From NCBI GenBank assembly GCA_004519485.1, contig CP038117.1, forward strand, positions 310,001 through 374,000: 64,000 nt of DNA, given 5' to 3'. The first letter of the stretch is position 1. The number at the start of each line of letters is the position of its first letter. The stretch is from Nannochloropsis oceanica (Eukaryota; Sar; Eustigmatophyceae; Eustigmatales; Monodopsidaceae). Shown piece after piece: positions 56,135-64,000 of the stretch. Both the position numbers and the translations under genes were made by a program. Under the pieces are notes generated by a model. That model was not told the origin of the DNA and did not search any database. It saw only the letters and a program-made list of their open reading frames with translations.

Positions 56135-56492
56135 TTTTCTGTTGTGATGTGCGGGTGTGGATGAGGGAGAGTGCCGGTGCGTGGGACAGGGTCCGACGGG
56201 CGTGAGGCAGGCAACGGACACAGCGATTTTCATTACCTCCTGTACACCCACACCGACAAGCACAGCATGCGTCTAGTACACGATATCCCAACCGAAGAGT
56301 AGGAGGGAGACAGGGCGAAGCAGCTTTCGCCTTCCCAATTGCCATTTGCTTCCCCCAGCGCCTTATCAGCCTCACTGTGGCACCCCTTCTTGCTTCCCTC
56401 AGCGCCTTACACCCCCGATGCCCTTAATAAATACCACGGTACATTTTATAAATTCCACCTCCATAACCATACCCCACATCCACATAGGACAA
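56135..56492. promoter_or_regulatory. Shared divergent promoter, Mis18 / nibrin
   Basis: 358 bp between diverging starts of two chromosome-maintenance genes, likely a bidirectional promoter. No named motif seen. Confidence 0.45.
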
Positions 56493-58961
56493 ATGTGGGT
56501 CTTGGAATTTTTGCCGAGGCCCGGCGATACCGATACGCCGCAGCTCGGTACAGGGGGCACCTTTGAGGACACGCAAAGCAGCACGGCTTCGGGCAAGAAA
56601 AAGAACAAAAAACCCTACTACCACCTAGTCGCGGGCGACTTTGTCGTCGGGCGCAAGAACTGTGACATTATCTACAACAAATATGATACCACCATTTCAC
56701 GACAACACGCCCGAATCACCGTCCTGCCCTTGCAGCCCGAGGAAGTCATCGCAGTCGGGACAGCTCAAACCATCCAAGTCACCGACCTCGGGTCACGGTA
56801 CCATACATTGGTCAACGACGTCCAGCTTCCTCCGCAAGCAACCCACATCCTCCGCTCTGGTGACGTGCTCACCTTCGGGAGATACGACACAAAAGCGCGC
56901 ATCTGGCATAAACCTCTCGTCCTCTGCCTTTCCCGCCTCAGTGCCACAACCAAACAAACCTTGAAAGAAGCTGCCGCCAAGGCCGGCGCGCATATAGTCG
57001 ACAAGTGGCGTTCCACCTGCACGCATCTTATCGTTGGAAAAACCGCAACGGCCACCACAAAGGTCTGCCTTGCCGTCGTTAACTCCCGCCCCGTGGTAGA
57101 CGTTAAATGGCTGATGCAGGGAGTGTTGGGGAGGAGCTCGGTAGGAGTTTCGTTACCGGAGCCCGCGAAGTATCTCCCGGACTGGTCATCAGTGGCGATG
57201 GTGAGGGATTTGAATAAAACGAGGAACTCATTGTTTGGAGAGTTGTTGTTTTTATACGTGGCTGCGGACGAGACGGAGGAATTGGTCAAGGATGCAGGAG
57301 CGGGGGTGGAGAAGGTGTATGAGTGGCAAGCCGGGGAGGGAGAGGAGGAGGGAGAAGGGGTAGAGAGGCGTATAGAGGATGCGAAGAGAATGGGAGGGAA
57401 GCAGTTTGTTGTGGTGATAGACACACAGAAGACACCGTTGAAAAAGGGGGCGGTGGGGATGATGGAGAGGTTAGTGAAAATCCCCGGGGTGTACGTCACG
57501 ATGAGGCAGCAGGTTGCAGAGAGCATATTTCGGAATCGGCCGCTGTGTTGTCGAGATGGGGAAGTGATTGGTGGGAGGAGAAGAGGAGGAGGGAGATGCA
57601 GAGGAGGGGGAGGAAGAGGAAGGGCAGAAGGAGAGGGGAAAGATATCGAAGGAGGAGGAGGAGGAGAAGCAGAAGCAGAAGCTGTAGGAGCAACGACAGC
57701 AGCAGCAACAGCAGCAACAGCAGCAACAGCAGCAACAGCAGCAACTAAACCAACAGCAATTGAAACGCTAGCAAACGTACTACCATCACCACCACCAGGA
57801 CGAGCAGCAGCAACAGCAGCGGCAGCAGTAACATCAGCATCGATGCAAATGGAAAAAGATGAGGAGGTGGACGTCTCTGAAGTCGTTGTTGCCAATCCCT
57901 CCAACCCTTCTCCCCCTCAGCGCACCGAATGCCACAGCCTCCTAACAGCTGCTGTGCCAAACAGTCCCAGCACACACATCCGTCACCAGCCCCTGGCGGC
58001 GGAGGAGGAGGAGAAAGAGGAAAGGAAGGAGGAAGGGGAGGAGAGGGAACAAGAGGGCCTGGAGAGTGCGGGAAAGAACATACGAAAGCTGAAAAGCGTT
58101 GAGGAGGACGTCAATCAAGCCATAGCAGCAGCAGCGACAGGAGCAGCAGCAGCTGGAGCAGTAACAGCAAAAGCGGCTGGGAAAAAGGTTTCTCCTCCGC
58201 CCCGTGGGGTGGGTCGAGGTAACAATAATAAGGACAACGGTAATCTCTCCATGCCTCCCTTCCCCTCCTCCTCCTCCTGCGGACCAACCGCAAAAGCAAT
58301 CGCAACATCGAATCGCCGTCCTGCTGCTTCTGCTCGTGGCTCTGCTTCTCATCATCATCATCCTGCTCCTCCTCTTGCTCCTCCTTCCCTCCTTCCTTTC
58401 AAGCCCCTCGATCCTTTGGATGGGTGGACGGTGGCGCCTCGGAAGAAGCCTCCCCCTCCCCCCAGCTCTCATCTTGCGGGGTCAGATGAGGAGGAGGAGG
58501 ATGGGCTGGGGGAGGGAAGGATGAAGAGAAAAGAGTGGAAGGAGGAGGAGGAGCAGGAGGAGGGAGAGACAGTGGTGGAGGAGCGGGATTTGTTGGTAGG
58601 GGGAGGGAGGGGCTACTACTTCGAGGATAAAAGAGAAGGAGAGGAAGAGGAGGAGATTGAGCCAATGCAGTATGTGAATCCCTCTAAGGCAGTAAGTAGA
58701 AAGAGGAGAGGAAGGGAGGGAGAAAGGACTCCTCCACCGCGGCCTGATTTTAAACGGTTTCGAAAGAATGTGGTGATGGAGGTTAAGGCCGAAGAGAGGA
58801 TAAAGAGGAGGGATTTGATGGCGGTGTTGCCGAAGGAGAGTGAGATGGAGGTGCAATTGACGCATGAGGAGGCCATGGCGCTTGCGTGGAGGGAGGATGG
58901 GGAACGACTGTTTGCTGATGAGGATGAAGGGCCGAGGAGGAGAAAGGTGGGGAGGAAGTGA
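56493..58961 (+). CDS. NBS1: Nibrin/NBS1 (MRN complex subunit)
   Basis: Single exon, 822 residues from the ATG at 56493 (MWVLEFL, as human MWKLL). An FHA domain (about 5-135) carries VVGRKNCDIIYNKYDTTISRQHARITV. Tandem BRCT repeats follow (about 140-350), with VDKWRSTCTHLIVG and PVVDVKWL. The middle is low-complexity, including an ACAGCA-type repeat coding Ala/Thr. Near the C-terminus DFKRFRKNVV matches the Mre11-binding basic/aromatic motif, and an acidic ERLFADEDEG stretch could be the ATM-binding tail. NBS1 recruits Mre11-Rad50 and ATM to double-strand breaks. Confidence 0.93.
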   Translation: MWVLEFLPRPGDTDTPQLGTGGTFEDTQSSTASGKKKNKKPYYHLVAGDFVVGRKNCDIIYNKYDTTISRQHARITVLPLQPEEVIAVGTAQTIQVTDLGSRYHTLVNDVQLPPQATHILRSGDVLTFGRYDTKARIWHKPLVLCLSRLSATTKQTLKEAAAKAGAHIVDKWRSTCTHLIVGKTATATTKVCLAVVNSRPVVDVKWLMQGVLGRSSVGVSLPEPAKYLPDWSSVAMVRDLNKTRNSLFGELLFLYVAADETEELVKDAGAGVEKVYEWQAGEGEEEGEGVERRIEDAKRMGGKQFVVVIDTQKTPLKKGAVGMMERLVKIPGVYVTMRQQVAESIFRNRPLCCRDGEVIGGRRRGGGRCRGGGGRGRAEGEGKDIEGGGGGEAEAEAVGATTAAATAATAATAATAATKPTAIETLANVLPSPPPGRAAATAAAAVTSASMQMEKDEEVDVSEVVVANPSNPSPPQRTECHSLLTAAVPNSPSTHIRHQPLAAEEEEKEERKEEGEEREQEGLESAGKNIRKLKSVEEDVNQAIAAAATGAAAAGAVTAKAAGKKVSPPPRGVGRGNNNKDNGNLSMPPFPSSSSCGPTAKAIATSNRRPAASARGSASHHHHPAPPLAPPSLLPFKPLDPLDGWTVAPRKKPPPPPSSHLAGSDEEEEDGLGEGRMKRKEWKEEEEQEEGETVVEERDLLVGGGRGYYFEDKREGEEEEEIEPMQYVNPSKAVSRKRRGREGERTPPPRPDFKRFRKNVVMEVKAEERIKRRDLMAVLPKESEMEVQLTHEEAMALAWREDGERLFADEDEGPRRRKVGRK
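57694..57744. repeat. ACAGCAGCA tandem repeat in nibrin
   Basis: About 50 bp of CAGCAA/CAGCAG units, in-frame in the nibrin gene as Thr-Ala-Ala repeats. Confidence 0.85.
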
Positions 58962-59328
58962 GGCAAAGATGCTGGATTTTGTGTAGAGAGTAATCGTCGT
59001 CAAGGGAAGTCAATGTAGGGGAAGAAAAATATGAAACTATGTGAGAGCGGAGATGTGTTGAAATGTTAAAATGGCACGAAAGGAGAAATGGGGAGGTAAA
59101 GGCAATGAATGACTTAGAAAGAATAGTGCCCATGTTATCACGCCGGAATTGGACAAAATGTTAGAGGATAAATAAACGACTCAATAAGGCAAAAATATTT
59201 TGTCGTCTGAGGGAATAATCGATGACGCATGCATGATGTTCCTTAAAGCTCTGCTTGCCAACTCACACACACCCATTTGCCCTCACCACGCATACAGGCA
59301 CCGCCCACTCCTACCAACACCTCGTAAT
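58962..59328. other. Intergenic region
   Basis: 367 bp between two plus-strand genes; 3' UTR of nibrin and promoter of the next gene. Nothing specific. Confidence 0.5.
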
Positions 59329-60524
59329 ATGCCTCCCAAAAAGGCCAGCGCAGCTAAGAAGCCGGCGGTCAAGAAGGTAGAGATTTTTTTAGTGTTGGTT
59401 GATCTTCGCGGGGAGGTCGATGTTCGTTGGATGATGTCTAGAGGCATACAGGAGAGGCGGTGCATGTATCGAATAGCCGTAGGGCAATGTGAGGATGGAC
59501 TGTGGGTTATGACTGATGTCCTGGCTGGGATGGTTGTGAAGGATTACGAGGGCCTTAGGCGGAAGTAGGGACCTGACCTAGCTGTCACCGCACAGATAGC
59601 CGCATACACGCAAACGACCATCGTGATCAAACTAACGCAAGAAGTCTACTAAGAAGCGCATGAAAACGGAATGATTACCAGCCCTGAGTGATAGACATGC
59701 GCTGGTCTCTATTTCACAAGTTCCAAAATTTAACCCATGTCTCAGACACATACATCACTTCCACAAACAGACGGCGGCCGCCATGGCCAAAAAGGTGGTC
59801 AAGGCCTCTCCTGCGCCTAAGAAAGCACCACCCGCGCCTAAGAGGGCTTCTGCTCCTAAACCGAAATCACTTCCTGCTCCAAACAAATCCGATGCTGCTC
59901 CTACTCTTGCAAAGGCAACAACCGCTTCTCCGGCCAAGAAAGCCGCGGCCGTGAAGACCATCATGGTTGAGGCCTGCAAACAGTGCCAATGTAAGAGCTC
60001 TTGGTAGACATTCAATTTCAGGATGTCGGGATATTCAAGTGTATGATGCCTTTTCCAGCACACCATTACCCCATTCACTCCTGCACCCTCTCGTCCACTC
60101 CTTTGGCAGGCTTTAAGAAGCGCTTCGAGATCCTCGAGAAAGCCACCAAGGCCCTCAAGCCCGGCTTGACCTTCGTTTTGAATGCGGAGAAGCCCACAAA
60201 GGGCGTATTTATCGTCCGCACGGACAAGGGGGAGGTGCTTTGGTCTATGACTGGACTCACGAGGCCATTCCAACCTTTGAAGGTATGTGAATGGAGATGG
60301 AGAGAAAAAAGAAAGCCAGAGAGGAAAACGGACTAAAAAGGGGATATACTTTTTGCGAAATATTCACCACACATGGGAAATAATCACGGTGCGTTTGTAA
60401 TTGGTACATAAGTGTATCCCATTTCCTCTGATATAAAAAGTATTTCCACCCTCTCACCCATCATGACTGTACCCAGGCGGTAGATTTCGAGCTTGTTGCC
60501 AAAGAGCTAGTGGACAAGCTTTAA
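59329..60524 (+). CDS. SELENOH-like Rdx-family protein (Cys form)
   Basis: Four exons (59329-59376, 59771-59990, 60110-60282, 60477-60524) splice in frame to 162 residues. The first 75 are Lys/Ala/Pro-rich (PPKKASAAKKPAVKK, SPAPKKAPPAPKR), like an AT-hook or nuclear tail. The rest is the selenoprotein-H/W thioredoxin-like fold: VEACKQCQCFKKR with the CxxC redox site split by intron 2, then LKPGLTFVLNAEKPTKGVFIV, VLWSMTGL, and VAKELVDKL. Animal SELENOH has CxxU at the same place, so this is the cysteine homolog. No in-frame TGA is needed. Inferred nuclear or nucleolar redox protein. Confidence 0.82.
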
Positions 60525-61313
60525 TTGCCCAGGCCAGTGCATTGCGCGCAGGCAGAGGTGCGAGCGTGAATCAGTGGAGTAAAGTAATTGAATATTTTAA
60601 TTTTTATGCGTAGGATAAGCAGTTCATGCTCGCTTTGCAGTGTTTCTATAAATTCCAAGCTTTTGATGGTGCTTGGGGAAATGCTTCATGCGGGAGCCTG
60701 TTATTGGGTTTATGTTCAAGATATGAAAGATGAGTGGGAAGGCGAAGCACGAAACAAAGCAAACCACTTTTTGTATGTTCGAAGAGCATGCCAAGATCCC
60801 ATCTTTTGAAGTGTGATTGTATGGGAGGAGTGGTGACAGATCTCATGATATCACATGACCCACATTGCTGCAATTCTAGAGCATTCGTTTGACCCTCTGG
60901 GAGATTCCCCTCAGAGGCACAGTCTCGGCCTTGTCCAAAATATCTATCCGCGAGTTGTATGCCCACCGCTGGGTAGTAAGTAGTAGACAGTCCGAAGAAC
61001 AAGAAAAACAAGGCCCCACTACAAACTTCCCCAGTCCCAAAGCAATGAAACGTTTGAGTCTTGCGTTGCGCGTATCCACGACAAAGATCGAGTACTCCTC
61101 TAGAGTGCTTATCGTTACATGCTCCAGTTGATCGATTATCTGCTTCCCTGAAGCTGACGCCCAACCGCACTTCTTCTCTACAAATCCCCGTACTCAGCCA
61201 CACAGACGCCCCAGCTTCAACTCTCAACACACGATTTGCCAGAGAGGGTCGTGCGCTCTGGACTGTAGAAAGCCTTTTCCATAGTGGTCGCCCTGCCTGT
61301 CACGCTCAAACTT
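60525..61313. other. Intergenic region
   Basis: 789 bp between two plus-strand genes. A 194-codon minus-strand frame covers part of it but its composition looks random. Nothing recognised. Confidence 0.5.
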
Positions 61314-62984
61314 ATGCCTTTTCGACGGGCTGCATCAGCCTGGGCCTCGGCCACAGCATCGTTGCCAGCCTTGGTGGACCCAACTTTCCTTTGCGGCACT
61401 GCCATCGTGGGCCTCGTCGTCATGTACTACATGGTCAGAGGCCGGAGGTGTGCACGAGCTTTGCGTCCTTCCCCAGGGGTGATTCGGAGGAAAATGAGTT
61501 TCTGTTCGGCGGCCTGTGCGGATGGTCCTATGCCTGATCACGCCAAGATGAATCCTGTCGACCCTATTATCAATGCTGTGGTGCTTTTTGAGGGAGAGGC
61601 GCCCACGCGTGCGGCTGTGGAATCGGCTATCTTGCCGCTCTTTGAATTCGAGCGGTTTCGCTCCCGGAAGGTCAAAATTCATGACGATTGGTATTGGGAA
61701 GTGCTGCCTTCCTTTGACGCCAGAACGCATGTGATAGAAGACTCTTTCAAGGGTGCCAGCATCGATGACTTGTTCCTTCGCCTGGAGGTGTGGTCTCAGA
61801 AACCCCTGCATGTGCCGGCGGATGGGCCCGCATTTGAATTTGCTTTGCTCCGAAACCAGGATAAGAAGGGGCCCTCGGCAGTGATTTGTCGAATCAACCA
61901 TGCGATTGGTGATGGTGTCTCTCTGGCCAAGCTGATTCCCCACGTCTTCAAGGACATTAATGGGCAGTCCCTACCGATCGGGGAGAAGTTTCGCCGGCGG
62001 GAAGCGGGGTTTAAGCCAACTTTTCGATTTCCGTTCACCTTGCTATTTTCGCTTTTCAAAGTATTGGGTACGCCCACTACGGCGTTTGATACTGACGTGG
62101 GGTTGACGATTCCGGATAAAAAGAATATTACCTTTACAGGGCGTCGGTGCATTGTGCGTATTCCCACAGTAAAGCTTTCATTCATCAAGAGCATTAAAAA
62201 TGCGGCGAATGTGACTGTGAACGATGTAGTGATGAGCGCGGTAGCCGGGGCCGTGCATCGATTTCGTTGCACGCGAAAAGACCCTATGATGCTCGATCCT
62301 TTGTCTCATTGCAAAGTCCGCGTTCGCGCTTTGATGCCTGTGGCTTTGCCGCGGCAGGAGGGAGATCCGGTCAAGGCTTTGCGAAACAAGTGGAGTTTCG
62401 CTTCCGTGGCGATGCCCGTGGGGGTAAAGGGGAGTTTGGAACGCTTGCATGCAGCGAATGCCACGATGACTGCATTGAAGAACAGTCCGATAGTGATTGT
62501 GCAGAATATGGTCGAGGCTAATCTAGGGGCGCGCTTGCCGTGGACAGTAGCGAAACAAACTGCATTTGACTCGTTTGTGAGGCACACGTTTGTATTTAGC
62601 AATGTTCCGGGTCCGAACATGCCTATTACGTTTGCCGGTCGGGAAGTGACGGGCCTGTACATGGCATTTGCGAATTTGATTCCTCAGGTATTTGATTGTG
62701 TTACTTTTTCCTTCCGTCTCTTTTCCCTCTTCCAAGCCGGACTTCTTCCAAAGATACGTCGATATCTGTATCTCATCTGTTCTCCCTTCTCTCTCCCTCG
62801 CTCCCTCTTTGTCTCACAGGTGGGCGCTCTGTCCTTGAATGGGAAGATCTTTACCTGCCTGGTTCTGGACGACGCGGTCACGCCTGGAGCCCGTGAACTC
62901 GGAGAGCATTTCATTGACGAGTTGATGGACTTGGCTCGCAGGACGGGTTTGGAGAATGTGAAGAAGGAGGATATTTTTGGTTGA
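61314..62984 (+). CDS. Wax ester synthase/diacylglycerol acyltransferase (WS/DGAT)
   Basis: Two exons (61314-62687 and 62820-62984) give 512 residues. The 132-bp intron is a multiple of three without a stop, so the frame also reads through it. A membrane segment (LCGTAIVGLVVMYYMV) sits near residue 35. The acyltransferase domain shows CRINHAIGDGVSLAKLI, the family HHxxxDG site with Asn in place of the first His, then NDVVMSAVAGAVHRF, and the C-terminal FVFSNVPGPNMPITFAGREV followed by the exon 2 block VGALSLNGKIFTCLVLDD. Such enzymes make wax esters and/or triacylglycerol from acyl-CoA at ER or lipid droplets; substrate choice cannot be read here. Confidence 0.92.
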   Translation: MPFRRAASAWASATASLPALVDPTFLCGTAIVGLVVMYYMVRGRRCARALRPSPGVIRRKMSFCSAACADGPMPDHAKMNPVDPIINAVVLFEGEAPTRAAVESAILPLFEFERFRSRKVKIHDDWYWEVLPSFDARTHVIEDSFKGASIDDLFLRLEVWSQKPLHVPADGPAFEFALLRNQDKKGPSAVICRINHAIGDGVSLAKLIPHVFKDINGQSLPIGEKFRRREAGFKPTFRFPFTLLFSLFKVLGTPTTAFDTDVGLTIPDKKNITFTGRRCIVRIPTVKLSFIKSIKNAANVTVNDVVMSAVAGAVHRFRCTRKDPMMLDPLSHCKVRVRALMPVALPRQEGDPVKALRNKWSFASVAMPVGVKGSLERLHAANATMTALKNSPIVIVQNMVEANLGARLPWTVAKQTAFDSFVRHTFVFSNVPGPNMPITFAGREVTGLYMAFANLIPQVFDCVTFSFRLFSLFQAGLLPKIRRYLYLICSPFSLPRSLFVSQVGALSLNGKIFTCLVLDDAVTPGARELGEHFIDELMDLARRTGLENVKKEDIFG

Positions 62985-63473
62985 GAGCCTCAGGGGAGAG
63001 AGGGAGGGAGGGGGTAGGGGAATGATGGAGATGGTTTTTGTACATGCGCGTATGTCGGTGGCTGCCGCGGCTGTCATTGGCGAGGCGATTCGTCGAACAA
63101 ATAGAATAAATTTATAAGAGAATGAAGGTGAAGAAAGAACAACAACCACTGCCGGGAATGGTGTCTCCTACGTTTTGGGTTGCTGCTACGTTATTATTAC
63201 TGTCGTGCCCGTTCTGTCTGACTGCTGCTGCTGCTGCTGCTTATGCTGCTGCTGCTGATGGTGGTGATGCTGGTGTTTCTTTAACTGGCATTACCTGTCC
63301 TTTCTTTCTCACATTTTCCCTTGCGGACTGATTGGGTCTTCACTTGTTTTTTCGACAATCGAAGAAGACGTTTTTGACCACCCTACAGGTCCCATGTGCT
63401 CTATTTTATTCTACCCTGTCACTTTCCGTGTCATTCGTCATGGTGTCGTTTCCGTGCCACCGACGTACATTGA
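62985..63473. other. Convergent intergenic region with CTG repeats
   Basis: 489 bp between convergent stops, with a CTG-rich patch about 63219-63257. No gene seen. Confidence 0.55.
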
Positions 63474-64000
63474 TTATTTCTCCTCGTCTACCTTCTTCTC
63501 CTTCTCTCTGCTGTCCTTGCCATCCGCCGAATCCGCTGTGGCGGTCTCTCCTTCCTTAAGCCTGAGATTCTTCAGCAGTAGCTGGCCCGTGCCCCCCCCT
63601 TGCAGATAGGCCAAGCCAGAGCCGATCGTCGTGCCGCCCGTAAGCCAGCTGTAAGGTATGGTGATAGAGTGGAGGACGAGGAAAATAGATGCATATGCGC
63701 ATGTCTGTGAGACCGAAGGCGAGAAATCATTGCAACAGAGGCCATTCCAATCCCATCCGCTGGCCCCCTCTCCTCCCCTTCTTCCCCCTCCCTCTCTAAA
63801 CCTACCAAAGCGGCTCAAACAAATCATCCAAGCCCACAGGAATGCCTTCTCCCCACAGAGCCCGGGACAGTGCAAATGTCAGCACACCGAACTGCAGGGC
63901 TGTATTGATTTTACTCAACAAATTAGGCGTAATCTGGAAAGTAGCCGACGAAGTCGTGTCAAAAAACGGCGCTCCCGTCGGCCGGTTCCGCACACGCATA
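63474..64000 (-). CDS. Cardiolipin synthase-like CDP-alcohol phosphatidyltransferase (partial)
   Basis: The 3' end of a minus-strand gene that runs off the window. Two exons are visible (63806 to beyond 64000, and 63474-63648), joined across a 157-bp intron. The coded part shows PNLLSKINTALQFGVLTFAL, the block found downstream of the catalytic CDP-alcohol motif in eukaryotic cardiolipin synthases, then a membrane segment with LTGGTTIGSGLAYL and a hydrophilic Lys/Glu tail. The catalytic DG..AR..G..D motif would lie outside the window. Expected role: cardiolipin or phosphatidylglycerol-phosphate synthesis, mitochondrial or plastid. Confidence 0.75.

Noticed and set aside
60646-61230. 194-codon minus-strand open frame
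   Set aside because: Composition looks random, with no helix periodicity, domain or targeting signal; it partly overlaps the WS/DGAT promoter region. Chance frame more likely.

Overview
This is nuclear DNA of a photosynthetic eukaryote with a complex red-lineage plastid, most likely a stramenopile alga; a eustigmatophyte of the Nannochloropsis type is my best guess. Three things point there. There are GT-AG introns of roughly 100-700 bp. There are core histones and a linker histone. At least seven proteins begin with a signal peptide followed by an aromatic residue at the cleavage site (SVT-F, LHA-F, VAS-F, SYA-F, SAA-F, ADA-F, QTA-F), the ASAFAP-type entry signal of secondary red plastids. 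The genus is inference. I saw no tRNA, rRNA, CRISPR, transposon, retroelement or viral remnant.

Layout. 1-9 kb: a plastid protein of unknown function, a TCP11-domain protein, a tropinone-reductase-like SDR and a tandem-domain MAPR/cytochrome b5-like protein. 10-16 kb: plastid type II NAD(P)H dehydrogenase, a type II membrane glycosyltransferase and ribosomal protein eL33. 17-27 kb: SPEF1-like CH-domain protein, carotenoid oxygenase, fused tandem phosphoglycerate mutase and phytochelatin synthase. 27-43 kb: ribosome-biogenesis genes NOM1/SGD1 and Pescadillo interleaved with a histone cluster arranged as two divergent pairs (H1/H4 and H3/H2A). 43-54 kb: RraA-like protein, pyrimidine 5'-nucleotidase-like HAD protein, DUF1415 protein, lumenal PsbQ-like candidate, NAA10-like acetyltransferase, archaeal-type 3-dehydroquinate synthase and TSPO. 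55-64 kb: Mis18 and nibrin (head to head), SELENOH-like protein, WS/DGAT acyltransferase and the end of a cardiolipin synthase-like gene.

Genes are packed at about one per 2 kb. Many are in divergent pairs with short shared promoters. Trinucleotide repeats (CTG/CAG) are abundant and usually encode poly-Gln, poly-Ala or poly-Ser.

The most unusual structures are: a linker-histone gene whose lysine-rich tail is built from tandemly duplicated phase-1 exons, with duplicated intron segments and an intronic foldback; 6-7-bp stem-loops just downstream of the H4, H3 and H2A stop codons; a plastid-directed double phosphoglycerate mutase whose second half lacks a catalytic His; a plastid-directed archaeal-type DHQ synthase; and a phytochelatin synthase with a His-rich insertion.
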